In this document: piece by piece, positions 33,712-48,700 of the stretch
Position numbering within the stretch: position 1 is the first letter of the stretch
Layout: each line of letters begins with the position of its first letter
Source: Limnomonas spitsbergensis
Taxonomy: Eukaryota > Chlorophyta > Chlorophyceae > Chlamydomonadales
NCBI GenBank assembly: GCA_037349105.1
Contig: JAYJMM010000044.1
Span: 1-64,000, forward strand
Reading direction: 5' to 3'
Length of the DNA stretch: 64,000 nucleotides
Program-made: the position numbers and the translations under genes
Notes under the pieces: model-generated
What the model saw: only the letters and a program-made list of their open reading frames with translations
Told to the model about the DNA's origin: nothing
Database searches by the model: none

Positions 33712-36700
33712 AACAGCTTCCACACTTCCAGGACACACATTTCATTCTGGCAGCATAGTAAAGGATCACTATATGAGCATGCAGCCATGCTCAAAATGTC
33801 AGGGCAGTGGGTAAAATGGGAGGAACACAGATTTTGAGCCACTTAGGTGGTTCAGCAAAACAGCCCCCCTCGTTTCCCACTCATGGAGATGGCCTGCAAC
33901 AGCCTCCACACTTCCAGGACACACATATCATTCTGGCAGCATAGTAAAGGATCACTATATGAGCATGCAGCCATGCTCAAAATGTCAGGGCAGTGGGTAA
34001 AATGGGAGGAACACAGATTTTGAGCCACTTAGGTGGTTCAGCAAAACAGCCCCCCTCGTTTCCCACTCATGGAGATGGCCTGCAACAGCCTCCACACTTC
34101 CAGGACACACATTTCATTCTGTCAGCATAGTAAAGGATCACTATATGAGCATGCAGCCATGCTCAAAATGTCAGGGCAGTGGGTAAAATGGGAGGAACAC
34201 AGATTTTGAGCCACTTAGGTGGTTCAGCAAAACAGCCCCCCTCGTTTCCCACTCATGGAGATGGCCTGCAACAGCCTCCACACTTCCAGGACACACATAT
34301 CATTCTGGCAGCATAGTAAAGGATCACTATATGAGCATGCAGCCATGCTCAAAATGTCAGGGCAGTGGGTAAAATGGGAGGAACACAGATTTTGAGCCAC
34401 CAAGGTGGTTCAGCAAAACAGCCCCCCTCGTTTCCCACTCATGGAGATGGCCTGCAACAGCCTCCACACTTCCAGGACACACATTTCATTCTGGCAGCAT
34501 AGTAAAGGATCACTATATGAGCATGCAGCCATGCTCAAAATGTCAGGGCAGTGGGTAAAATGGGAGGAACACAGATTTTGAGCCACTTAGGTGGTTCAGA
34601 AAAACAGCCCCCCTCGTTTCCCACTCATGGAGATGGCCTGCAACAGCCTCCACACTTCCATTACACACATTTCATTCTGGCAGCATAGTAAAGGATCACT
34701 ATATGAGCATGCAGCCATGCTCAAAATGTCAGGGCAGTGGGTAAAATGGGAGGAACACAGATTTTGAGCCACTTAGGTGGTTCAGCAAAACAGCCCCCCT
34801 CGTTTCCCACTCATGGAGATGGCCTGCAACAGCCTGCACACTTCCAGGACACACATATCATTCTGGCAGCATAGTAAAGGATCACTATATGAGCATGCAG
34901 CCATGCTCAAAATGTCAGGGCAGTGGGTAAAATGGGAGGAACACAGATTTTGAGCCACTTAGGTGGTTCAGCAAAACAGCCCCCCTCGTTTCCCACTCAT
35001 GGAGATGGCCTGCAACAGCCTGCACACTTCCAGGACACACATATCATTCTGGCAGCATAGTAAAGGATCACTATATGAGCATGCAGCCATGCTCAAAATG
35101 TCAGGGCAGTGGGTAAAATGGGAGGAACACAGATTTTGAGCCACCAAGGTGGTTCAGCAAAACAGCCCCCCTCGTTTCCCACTCATGGAGATGGCCTGCA
35201 ACAGCCTCCACACTTCCAGGACACACATTTCATTCTGGCAGCATAGTAAAGGATCACTATATGAGCATGCAGCCATGCTCAAAATGTCAGGGCAGTGGGT
35301 AAAATGGGAGGAACACAGATTTTGAGCCACCAAGGTGGTTCAGCAAAACAGCCCCCCTCGTTTCCCACTCATGGAGATGGCCTGCAACAGCCTCCACACT
35401 TCCAGGACACACATTTCATTCTGGCAGCATAGTAAAGGATCACTATATGAGCATGCAGCCATGCTCAAAATGTCAGGGCAGTAGGTAGACTGGGAGGAAC
35501 ACAGATTTTGAGCCACTTAGGTGGTTCAGCAAAACAGCCCCCCTCGTTTCCCACTCATGGAGATGGCCTGCAACAGCCTGCACACTTCCAGGACACACAT
35601 ATCATTCTGGCAGCATAGTAAAGGATCACTATATGAGCATGCAGCCATGCTCAAAATGTCAGGGCAGTGGGTAAAATGGGAGGAACACAGATTTTGAGCC
35701 ACCAAGGTGGTTCAGCAAAACAGCCCCCCTCGTTTCCCACTCATGGAGATGGCCTGCAACAGCCTCCACACTTCCAGGACACACATTTCATTCTGGCAGC
35801 ATAGTAAAGGATCACTATATGAGCATGCAGCCATGCTCAAAATGTCAGGGCAGTGGGTAAAATGGGAGGAACACAGATTTTGAGCCACCAAGGTGGTTCA
35901 GCAAAACAGCCCCCCTCGTTTCCCACTCATGGAGATGGCCTGCAACAGCCTCCACACTTCCAGGACACACATTTCATTCTGGCAGCATAGTAAAGGATCA
36001 CTATATGAGCATGCAGCCATGCTCAAAATGTCAGGGCAGTAGGTAGACTGGGAGGAACACAGATTTTGAGCCACTTAGGTGGTTCAGCAAAACAGCCCCC
36101 CTCGTTTCCCACTCATGGAGATGGCCTGCAACAGCCTCCACACTTCCAGGACACACATTTCATTCTGGCAGCATAGTAAAGGATCACTATATGAGCATGC
36201 AGCCATGCTCAAAATGTCAGGGCAGTGGGTAAAATGGGAGGAACACAGATTTTGAGCCACCAAGGTGGTTCAGCAAAACAGCCCCCCTCGTTTCCCACTC
36301 ATGGAGATGGCCTGCAACAGCCTCCACACTTCCAGGACACACATTTCATTCTGGCAGCATAGTAAAGGATCACTATATGAGCATGCAGCCATGCTCAAAA
36401 TGTCAGGGCAGTGGGTAAAATGGGAGGAACACAGATTTTGAGCCACCAAGGTGGTTCAGCAAAACAGCCCCCCTCGTTTCCCACTCATGGAGATGGCCTG
36501 CAACAGCTTCCACACTTCCAGGACACACATTTCATTCTGGCAGCATAGTAAAGGATCACTATATGAGCATGCAGCCATGCTCAAAATGTCAGGGCAGTGG
36601 GTAAAATGGGAGGAACACAGATTTTGAGCCACTTAGGTGGTTCAGCAAAACAGCCCCCCTCGTTTCCCACTCATGGAGATGGCCTGCAACAGCCTCCACA

Positions 36701-39700
36701 CTTCCAGGACACACATATCATTCTGGCAGCATAGTAAAGGATCACTATATGAGCATGCAGCCATGCTCAAAATGTCAGGGCAGTGGGTAAAATGGGAGGA
36801 ACACAGATTTTGAGCCACTTAGGTGGTTCAGCAAAACAGCCCCCCTCGTTTCCCACTCATGGAGATGGCCTGCAACAGCCTCCACACTTCCAGGACACAC
36901 ATTTCATTCTGGCAGCATAGTAAAGGATCACTATATGAGCATGCAGCCATGCTCAAAATGTCAGGGCAGTGGGTAAAATGGGAGGAACACAGATTTTGAG
37001 CCACTTAGGTGGTTCAGCAAAACAGCCCCCCTCGTTTCCCACTCATGGAGATGGCCTGCAACAGCCTCCACACTTCCAGGACACACATATCATTCTGGCA
37101 GCATAGTAAAGGATCACTATATGAGCATGCAGCCATGCTCAAAATGTCAGGGCAGTGGGTAAAATGGGAGGAACACAGATTTTGAGCCACCAAGGTGGTT
37201 CAGCAAAACAGCCCCCCTCGTTTCCCACTCATGGAGATGGCCTGCAACAGCCTCCACACTTCCAGGACACACATTTCATTCTGGCAGCATAGTAAAGGAT
37301 CACTATATGAGCATGCAGCCATGCTCAAAATGTCAGGGCAGTGGGTAAAATGGGAGGAACACAGATTTTGAGCCACCAAGGTGGTTCAGCAAAACAGCCC
37401 CCCTCGTTTCCCACTCATGGAGATGGCCTGCAACAGCCTCCACACTTCCAGGACACACATTTCATTCTGGCAGCATAGTAAAGGATCACTATATGAGCAT
37501 GCAGCCATGCTCAAAATGTCAGGGCAGTAGGTAGACTGGGAGGAACACAGATTTTGAGCCACTTAGGTGGTTCAGCAAAACAGCCCCCCTCGTTTCCCAC
37601 TCATGGAGATGGCCTGCAACAGCCTGCACACTTCCAGGACACACATTTCATTCTGGCAGCATAGTAAAGGATCACTATATGAGCATGCAGCCATGCTCAA
37701 AATGTCAGGGCAGTGGGTAAAATGGGAGGAACACAGATTTTGAGCCACCAAGGTGGTTCAGCAAAACAGCCCCCCTCGTTTCCCACTCATGGAGATGGCC
37801 TGCAACAGCCTCCACACTTCCAGGACACACATTTCATTCTGGCAGCATAGTAAAGGATCACTATATGAGCATGCAGCCATGCTCAAAATGTCAGGGCAGT
37901 GGGTAAAATGGGAGGAACACAGATTTTGAGCCACCAAGGTGGTTCAGCAAAACAGCCCCCCTCGTTTCCCACTCATGGAGATGGCCTGCAACAGCCTCCA
38001 CACTTCCAGGACACACATTTCATTCTGGCAGCATAGTAAAGGATCACTATATGAGCATGCAGCCATGCTCAAAATGTCAGGGCAGTAGGTAGACTGGGAG
38101 GAACACAGATTTTGAGCCACTTAGGTGGTTCAGCAAAACAGCCCCCCTCGTTTCCCACTCATGGAGATGGCCTGCAACAGCCTCCACACTTCCAGGACAC
38201 ACATTTCATTCTGGCAGCATAGTAAAGGATCACTATATGAGCATGCAGCCATGCTCAAAATGTCAGGGCAGTGGGTAAAATGGGAGGAACACAGATTTTG
38301 AGCCACCAAGGTGGTTCAGCAAAACAGCCCCCCTCGTTTCCCACTCATGGAGATGGCCTGCAACAGCCTCCACACTTCCAGGACACACATTTCATTCTGG
38401 CAGCATAGTAAAGGATCACTATATGAGCATGCAGCCATGCTCAAAATGTCAGGGCAGTGGGTAAAATGGGAGGAACACAGATTTTGAGCCACCAAGGTGG
38501 TTCAGCAAAACAGCCCCCCTCGTTTCCCACTCATGGAGATGGCCTGCAACAGCTTCCACACTTCCAGGACACACATTTCATTCTGGCAGCATAGTAAAGG
38601 ATCACTATATGAGCATGCAGCCATGCTCAAAATGTCAGGGCAGTGGGTAAAATGGGAGGAACACAGATTTTGAGCCACTTAGGTGGTTCAGCAAAACAGC
38701 CCCCCTCGTTTCCCACTCATGGAGATGGCCTGCAACAGCCTCCACACTTCCAGGACACACATATCATTCTGGCAGCATAGTAAAGGATGACTATATGAGC
38801 ATGCAGCCATGCTCAAAATGTCAGGGCAGTGGGTAAAATGGGAGGAACACAGATTTTGAGCCACTTAGGTGGTTCAGCAAAACAGCCCCCCTCGTTTCCC
38901 ACTCATGGAGATGGCCTGCAACAGCCTCCACACTTCCAGGACACACATTTCATTCTGGCAGCATAGTAAAGGATCACTATATGAGCATGCAGCCATGCTC
39001 AAAATGTCAGGGCAGTGGGTAAAATGGGAGGAACACAGATTTTGAGCCACTTAGGTGGTTCAGCAAAACAGCCCCCCTCGTTTCCCACTCATGGAGATGG
39101 CCTGCAACAGCCTCCACACTTCCAGGACACACATATCATTCTGGCAGCATAGTAAAGGATCACTATATGAGCATGCAGCCATGCTCAAAATGTCAGGGCA
39201 GTGGGTAAAATGGGAGGAACACAGATTTTGAGCCACCAAGGTGGTTCAGCAAAACAGCCCCCCTCGTTTCCCACTCATGGAGATGGCCTGCAACAGCCTC
39301 CACACTTCCAGGACACACATTTCATTCTGGCAGCATAGTAAAGGATCACTATATGAGCATGCAGCCATGCTCAAAATGTCAGGGCAGTGGGTAAAATGGG
39401 AGGAACACAGATTTTGAGCCACCAAGGTGGTTCAGCAAAACAGCCCCCCTCGTTTCCCACTCATGGAGATGGCCTGCAACAGCCTCCACACTTCCAGGAC
39501 ACACATTTCATTCTGGCAGCATAGTAAAGGATCACTATATGAGCATGCAGCCATGCTCAAAATGTCAGGGCAGTGGGTAAAATGGGAGGAACACAGATTT
39601 TGAGCCACCAAGGTGGTTCAGAAAAACAGCCCCCCTCGTTTCCCACTCATGGAGATGGCCTGCAACAGCCTCCACACTTCCAGGACACACATTTCATTCT

Positions 39701-42700
39701 GGCAGCATAGTAAAGGATCACTATATGAGCATGCAGCCATGCTCAAAATGTCAGGGCAGTAGGTAGACTGGGAGGAACACAGATTTTGAGCCACTTAGGT
39801 GGTTCAGCAAAACAGCCCCCCTCGTTTCCCACTCATGGAGATGGCCTGCAACAGCCTCCACACTTCCAGGACACACATTTCATTCTGGCAGCATAGTAAA
39901 GGATCACTATATGAGCATGCAGCCATGCTCAAAATGTCAGGGCAGTGGGTAAAATGGGAGGAACACAGATTTTGAGCCACCAAGGTGGTTCAGCAAAACA
40001 GCCCCCCTCGTTTCCCACTCATGGAGATGGCCTGCAACAGCCTCCACACTTCCAGGACACACATTTCATTCTGGCAGCATAGTAAAGGATCACTATATGA
40101 GCATGCAGCCATGCTCAAAATGTCAGGGCAGTGGGTAGACTGGGAGGAACACAGATTTTGAGCCACTTAGGTGGTTCAGCAAAACAGCCCCCCTCGTTTC
40201 CCACTCATGGAGATGGCCTGCAACAGCCTCCACACTTCCAGGACACACATTTCATTCTGGCAGCATAGTAAAGGATCACTATATGAGCATGCAGCCATGC
40301 TCAAAATGTCAGGGCAGTGGGTAAAATGGGAGGAACACAGATTTTGAGCCACCAAGGTGGTTCAGCAAAACAGCCCCCCTCGTTTCCCACTCATGGAGAT
40401 GGCCTGCAACAGCTTCCACACTTCCAGGACACACATTTCATTCTGGCAGCATAGTAAAGGATCACTATATGAGCATGCAGCCATGCTCAAAATGTCAGGG
40501 CAGTGGGTAAAATGGGAGGAACACAGATTTTGAGCCACTTAGGTGGTTCAGCAAAACAGCCCCCCTCGTTTCCCACTCATGGAGATGGCCTGCAACAGCC
40601 TCCACACTTCCAGGACACACATATCATTCTGGCAGCATAGTAAAGGATCACTATATGAGCATGCAGCCATGCTCAAAATGTCAGGGCAGTGGGTAAAATG
40701 GGAGGAACACAGATTTTGAGCCACTTAGGTGGTTCAGCAAAACAGCCCCCCTCGTTTCCCACTCATGGAGATGGCCTGCAACAGCCTGCACACTTCCAGG
40801 ACACACATTTCATTCTGGCAGCATAGTAAAGGATCACTATATGAGCATGCAGCCATGCTAAAAATGTCAGGGCAGTGGGTAAAATGGGAGGAACACAGAT
40901 TTTGAGCCACTTAGGTGGTTCAGTAAAACAGCCCCCCTCGTTTCCCACTCATGGAGATGGCCTGCAACAGCCTCCACACCTCCATTACACACATTTCATT
41001 CTGGCAGCATAGTAAAGGATCACTATATGAGCATGCAGCCATGCTCAAAATGTCAGGGCAGTGGGTAAAATGGGAGGAACACAGATTTTGAGCCACTTAG
41101 GTGGTTCAGCAAAACAGCCCCCCTCGTTTCCCACTCATGGAGATGGCCTGCAACAGCCTGCACACTTCCAGGACACACATATCATTCTGGCAGCATAGTA
41201 AAGGATCACTATATGAGCATGCAGCCATGCTCAAAATGTCAGGGCAGTGGGTAAAATGGGAGGAACACAGATTTTGAGCCACTTAGGTGGTTCAGCAAAA
41301 CAGCCCCCCTCGTTTCCCACTCATGGAGATGGCCTGCAACAGCCTGCACACTTCCAGGACACACATATCATTCTGGCAGCATAGTAAAGGATCACTATAT
41401 GAGCATGCAGCCATGCTCAAAATGTCAGGGCAGTGGGTAAAATGGGAGGAACACAGATTTTGAGCCACCAAGGTGGTTCAGCAAAACAGCCCCCCTCGTT
41501 TCCCACTCATGGAGATGGCCTGCAACAGCCTCCACACTTCCAGGACACACATTTCATTCTGGCAGCATAGTAAAGGATCACTATATGAGCATGCAGCCAT
41601 GCTCAAAATGTCAGGGCAGTGGGTAAAATGGGAGGAACACAGATTTTGAGCCACCAAGGTGGTTCAGCAAAACAGCCCCCCTCGTTTCCCACTCATGGAG
41701 ATGGCCTGCAACAGCCTCCACACTTCCAGGACACACATTTCATTCTGGCAGCATAGTAAAGGATCACTATATGAGCATGCAGCCATGCTCAAAATGTCAG
41801 GGCAGTAGGTAGACTGGGAGGAACACAGATTTTGAGCCACTTAGGTGGTTCAGCAAAACAGCCCCCCTCGTTTCCCACTCATGGAGATGGCCTGCAACAG
41901 CCTCCACACTTCCAGGACACACATATCATTCTGGCAGCATAGTAAAGGATCACTATATGAGCATGCAGCCATGCTCAAAATGTCAGGGCAGTGGGTAAAA
42001 TGGGAGGAACACAGATTTTGAGCCACCAAGGTGGTTCAGCAAAACAGCCCCCCTCGTTTCCCACTCATGGAGATGGCCTGCAACAGCCTCCACACTTCCA
42101 GGACACACATTTCATTCTGGCAGCATAGTAAAGGATCACTATATGAGCATGCAGCCATGCTCAAATGTCAGGGCAGTGGGTAAAATGGGAGGAACACAGA
42201 TTTTGAGCCACCAAGGTGGTTCAGCAAAACAGCCCCCCTCGTTTCCCACTCATGGAGATGGCCTGCAACAGCCTCCACACTTCCAGGACACACATTTCAT
42301 TCTGGCAGCATAGTAAAGGATCACTATATGAGCATGCAGCCATGCTCAAAATGTCAGGGCAGTAGGTAGACTGGGAGGAACACAGGTTTTGAGCCACTTA
42401 GGTGGTTCAGCAAAACAGCCCCCCTCGTTTCCCACTCATGGAGATGGCCTGCAACAGCCTCCACACTTCCAGGACACACATATCATTCTGGCAGCATAGT
42501 AAAGGATCACTATATGAGCATGCAGCCATGCTCAAAATGTCAGGGCAGTGGGTAAAATGGGAGGAACACAGATTTTGAGCCACCAAGGTGGTTCAGCAAA
42601 ACAGCCCCCCTCGTTTCCCACTCATGGAGATGGCCTGCAACAGCCTCCACACTTCCAGGACACACATTTCATTCTGGCAGCATAGTAAAGGATCACTATA

Positions 42701-45700
42701 TGAGCATGCAGCCATGCTCAAAATGTCAGGGCAGTGGGTAAAATGGGAGGAACACAGATTTTGAGCCACCAAGGTGGTTCAGCAAAACAGCCCCCCTCGT
42801 TTCCCACTCATGGAGATGGCCTGCAACAGCTTCCACACTTCCAGGACACACATTTCATTCTGGCAGCATAGTAAAGGATCACTATATGAGCATGCAGCCA
42901 TGCTCAAAATGTCAGGGCAGTGGGTAAAATGGGAGGAACACAGATTTTGAGCCACTTAGGTGGTTCAGCAAAACAGCCCCCCTCGTTTCCCACTCATGGA
43001 GATGGCCTGCAACAGCCTCCACACTTCCAGGACACACATATCATTCTGGCAGCATAGTAAAGGATCACTATATGAGCATGCAGCCATGCTCAAAATGTCA
43101 GGGCAGTGGGTAAAATGGGAGGAACACAGATTTTGAGCCACTTAGGTGGTTCAGCAAAACAGCCCCCCTCGTTTCCCACTCATGGAGATGGCCTGCAACA
43201 GCCTCCACACTTCCAGGACACACATTTCATTCTGGCAGCATAGTAAAGGATCACTATATGAGCATGCAGCCATGCTCAAAATGTCAGGGCAGTGGGTAAA
43301 ATGGGAGGAACACAGATTTTGAGCCACTTAGGTGGTTCAGCAAAACAGCCCCCCTCGTTTCCCACTCATGGAGATGGCCTGCAACAGCCTCCACACTTCC
43401 AGGACACACATATCATTCTGGCAGCATAGTAAAGGATCACTATATGAGCATGCAGCCATGCTCAAAATGTCAGGGCAGTGGGTAAAATGGGAGGAACACA
43501 GATTTTGAGCCACTTAGGTGGTTCAGCAAAACAGCCCCCCTCGTTTCCCACTCATGGAGATGGCCTGCAACAGCCTCCACACTTCCAGGACACACATTTC
43601 ATTCTGGCAGCATAGTAAAGGATCACTATATGAGCATGCAGCCATGCTCAAAATGTCAGGGCAGTGGGTAAAATGGGAGGAACACAGATTTTGAGCCACC
43701 AAGGTGGTTCAGCAAAACAGCCCCCCTCGTTTCCCACTCATGGAGATGGCCTGCAACAGCCTCCACACTTCCAGGACACACATTTCATTCTGGCAGCATA
43801 GTAAAGGATCACTATATGAGCATGCAGCCATGCTCAAAATGTCAGGGCAGTAGGTAGACTGGGAGGAACACAGATTTTGAGCCACTTAGGTGGTTCAGCA
43901 AAACAGCCCCCCTCGTTTCCCACTCATGGAGATGGCCTGCAACAGCCTGCACACTTCCAGGACACACATATCATTCTGGCAGCATAGTAAAGGATCACTA
44001 TATGAGCATGCAGCCATGCTCAAAATGTCAGGGCAGTGGGTAAAATGGGAGGAACACAGATTTTGAGCCACCAAGGTGGTTCAGCAAAACAGCCCCCCTC
44101 GTTTCCCACTCATGGAGATGGCCTGCAACAGCCTCCACACTTCCAGGACACACATTTCATTCTGGCAGCATAGTAAAGGATCACTATATGAGCATGCAGC
44201 CATGCTCAAAATGTCAGGGCAGTGGGTAAAATGGGAGGAACACAGATTTTGAGCCACCAAGGTGGTTCAGCAAAACAGCCCCCCTCGTTTCCCACTCATG
44301 GAGATGGCCTGCAACAGCCTCCACACTTCCAGGACACACATTTCATTCTGGCAGCATAGTAAAGGATCACTATATGAGCATGCAGCCATGCTCAAAATGT
44401 CAGGGCAGTAGGTAGACTGGGAGGAACACAGATTTTGAGCCACTTAGGTGGTTCAGCAAAACAGCCCCCCTCGTTTCCCACTCATGGAGATGGCCTGCAA
44501 CAGCCTCCACACTTCCAGGACACACATATCATTCTGGCAGCATAGTAAAGGATCACTATATGAGCATGCAGCCATGCTCAAAATGTCAGGGCAGTGGGTA
44601 AAATGGGAGGAACACAGATTTTGAGCCACCTAAGGTGGTTCAGCAAAACAGCCCCCCTCGTTTCCCACTCATGGAGATGGCCTGCAACAGCCTCCACACT
44701 TCCAGGACACACATTTCATTCTGGCAGCATAGTAAAGGATCACTATATGAGCATGCAGCCATGCTCAAAATGTCAGGGCAGTGGGTAAAATGGGAGGAAC
44801 ACAGATTTTGAGCCACCAAGGTGGTTCAGCAAAACAGCCCCCCTCGTTTCCCACTCATGGAGATGGCCTGCAACAGCCTCCACACTTCCAGGACACACAT
44901 TTCATTCTGGCAGCATAGTAAAGGATCACTATATGAGCATGCAGCCATGCTCAAAATGTCAGGGCAGTGGGTAAAATGGGAGGAACACAGATTTTGAGCC
45001 ACTTAGGTGGTTCAGCAAAACAGCCCCCCTCGTTTCCCACTCATGGAGATGGCCTGCAACAGCCTCCACACTTCCAGGACACACATATCATTCTGGCAGC
45101 ATAGTAAAGGATCACTATATGAGCATGCAGCCATGCTCAAAATGTCAGGGCAGTGGGTAAAATGGGAGGAACACAGATTTTGAGCCACTTAGGTGGTTCA
45201 GCAAAACAGCCCCCCTCGTTTCCCACTCATGGAGATGGCCTGCAACAGCCTCCACACTTCCAGGACACACATTTCATTCTGGCAGCATAGTAAAGGATCA
45301 CTATATGAGCATGCAGCCATGCTCAAAATGTCAGGGCAGTGGGTAAAATGGGAGGAACACAGATTTTGAGCCACTTAGGTGGTTCAGCAAAACAGCCCCC
45401 CTCGTTTCCCACTCATGGAGATGGCCTGCAACAGCCTCCACACTTCCAGGACACACATATCATTCTGGCAGCATAGTAAAGGATCACTATATGAGCATGC
45501 AGCCATGCTCAAAATGTCAGGGCAGTGGGTAAAATGGGAGGAACACAGATTTTGAGCCACCAAGGTGGTTCAGCAAAACAGCCCCCCTCGTTTCCCACTC
45601 ATGGAGATGGCCTGCAACAGCCTCCACACTTCCAGGACACACATTTCATTCTGGCAGCATAGTAAAGGATCACTATATGAGCATGCAGCCATGCTCAAAA

Positions 45701-48700
45701 TGTCAGGGCAGTGGGTAAAATGGGAGGAACACAGATTTTGAGCCACCAAGGTGGTTCAGCAAAACAGCCCCCCTCGTTTCCCACTCATGGAGATGGCCTG
45801 CAACAGCCTCCACACTTCCAGGACACACATTTCATTCTGGCAGCATAGTAAAGGATCACTATATGAGCATGCAGCCATGCTCAAAATGTCAGGGCAGTGG
45901 GTAAAATGGGAGGAACACAGATTTTGAGCCACCAAGGTGGTTCAGCAAAACAGCCCCCCTCGTTTCCCACTCATGGAGATGGCCTGCAACAGCTTCCACA
46001 CTTCCAGGACACACATTTCATTCTGGCAGCATAGTAAAGGATCACTATATGAGCATGCAGCCATGCTCAAAATGTCAGGGCAGTGGGTAAAATGGGAGGA
46101 ACACAGATTTTGAGCCACTTAGGTGGTTCAGCAAAACAGCCCCCCTCGTTTCCCACTCATGGAGATGGCCTGCAACAGCCTCCACACTTCCAGGACACAC
46201 ATATCATTCTGGCAGCATAGTAAAGGATCACTATATGAGCATGCAGCCATGCTCAAAATGTCAGGGCAGTGGGTAAAATGGGAGGAACACAGATTTTGAG
46301 CCACTTAGGTGGTTCAGCAAAACAGCCCCCCTCGTTTCCCACTCATGGAGATGGCCTGCAACAGCCTCCACACTTCCAGGACACACATTTCATTCTGGCA
46401 GCATAGTAAAGGATCACTATATGAGCATGCAGCCATGCTCAAAATGTCAGGGCAGTGGGTAAAATGGGAGGAACACAGATTTTGAGCCACTTAGGTGGTT
46501 CAGCAAAACAGCCCCCCTCGTTTCCCACTCATGGAGATGGCCTGCAACAGCCTCCACACTTCCAGGACACACATATCATTCTGGCAGCATAGTAAAGGAT
46601 CACTATATGAGCATGCAGCCATGCTCAAAATGTCAGGGCAGTGGGTAAAATGGGAGGAACACAGATTTTGAGCCACTTAGGTGGTTCAGCAAAACAGCCC
46701 CCCTCGTTTCCCACTCATGGAGATGGCCTGCAACAGCCTCCACACTTCCAGGACACACATTTCATTCTGGCAGCATAGTAAAGGATCACTATATGAGCAT
46801 GCAGCCATGCTCAAAATGTCAGGGCAGTGGGTAAAATGGGAGGAACACAGATTTTGAGCCACCTAAGGTGGTTCAGCAAAACAGCCCCCCTCGTTTCCCA
46901 CTCATGGAGATGGCCTGCAACAGCCTCCACACTTCCAGGACACACATTTCATTCTGGCAGCATAGTAAAGGATCACTATATGAGCATGCAGCCATGCTCA
47001 AAATGTCAGGGCAGTAGGTAGACTGGGAGGAACACAGATTTTGAGCCACTTAGGTGGTTCAGCAAAACAGCCCCCCTCGTTTCCCACTCATGGAGATGGC
47101 CTGCAACAGCCTGCACACTTCCAGGACACACATATCATTCTGGCAGCATAGTAAAGGATCACTATATGAGCATGCAGCCATGCTCAAAATGTCAGGGCAG
47201 TGGGTAAAATGGGAGGAACACAGATTTTGAGCCACCAAGGTGGTTCAGCAAAACAGCCCCCCTCGTTTCCCACTCATGGAGATGGCCTGCAACAGCCTCC
47301 ACACTTCCAGGACACACATTTCATTCTGGCAGCATAGTAAAGGATCACTATATGAGCATGCAGCCATGCTCAAAATGTCAGGGCAGTGGGTAAAATGGGA
47401 GGAACACAGATTTTGAGCCACCAAGGTGGTTCAGCAAAACAGCCCCCCTCGTTTCCCACTCATGGAGATGGCCTGCAACAGCCTCCACACTTCCAGGACA
47501 CACATTTCATTCTGGCAGCATAGTAAAGGATCACTATATGAGCATGCAGCCATGCTCAAAATGTCAGGGCAGTAGGTAGACTGGGAGGAACACAGATTTT
47601 GAGCCACTTAGGTGGTTCAGCAAAACAGCCCCCCTCGTTTCCCACTCATGGAGATGGCCTGCAACAGCCTCACACTTCCAGGACACACATATCATTCTGG
47701 CAGCATAGTAAAGGATCACTATATGAGCATGCAGCCATGCTCAAAATGTCAGGGCAGTGGGTAAAATGGGAGGAACACAGATTTTGAGCCACCAAGGTGG
47801 TTCAGCAAAACAGCCCCCCTCGTTTCCCACTCATGGAGATGGCCTGCAACAGCCTCCACACTTCCAGGACACACATTTCATTCTGGCAGCATAGTAAAGG
47901 ATCACTATATGAGCATGCAGCCATGCTCAAAATGTCAGGGCAGTGGGTAAAATGGGAGGAACACAGATTTTGAGCCACCAAGGTGGTTCAGCAAAACAGC
48001 CCCCCTCGTTTCCCACTCATGGAGATGGCCTGCAACAGCTTCCACACTTCCAGGACACACATTTCATTCTGGCAGCATAGTAAAGGATCACTATATGAGC
48101 ATGCAGCCATGCTCAAAATGTCAGGGCAGTGGGTAAAATGGGAGGAACACAGATTTTGAGCCACTTAGGTGGTTCAGCAAAACAGCCCCCCTCGTTTCCC
48201 ACTCATGGAGATGGCCTGCAACAGCCTCCACACTTCCAGGACACACATATCATTCTGGCAGCATAGTAAAGGATCACTATATGAGCATGCAGCCATGCTC
48301 AAAATGTCAGGGCAGTGGGTAAAATGGGAGGAACACAGATTTTGAGCCACTTAGGTGGTTCAGCAAAACAGCCCCCCTCGTTTCCCACTCATGGAGATGG
48401 CCTGCAACAGCCTCCACACTTCCAGGACACACATTTCATTCTGGCAGCATAGTAAAGGATCACTATATGAGCATGCAGCCATGCTCAAAATGTCAGGGCA
48501 GTGGGTAAAATGGGAGGAACACAGATTTTGAGCCACTTAGGTGGTTCAGCAAAACAGCCCCCCTCGTTTCCCACTCATGGAGATGGCCTGCAACAGCCTC
48601 CACACTTCCAGGACACACATATCATTCTGGCAGCATAGTAAAGGATCACTATATGAGCATGCAGCCATGCTCAAAATGTCAGGGCAGTGGGTAAAATGGG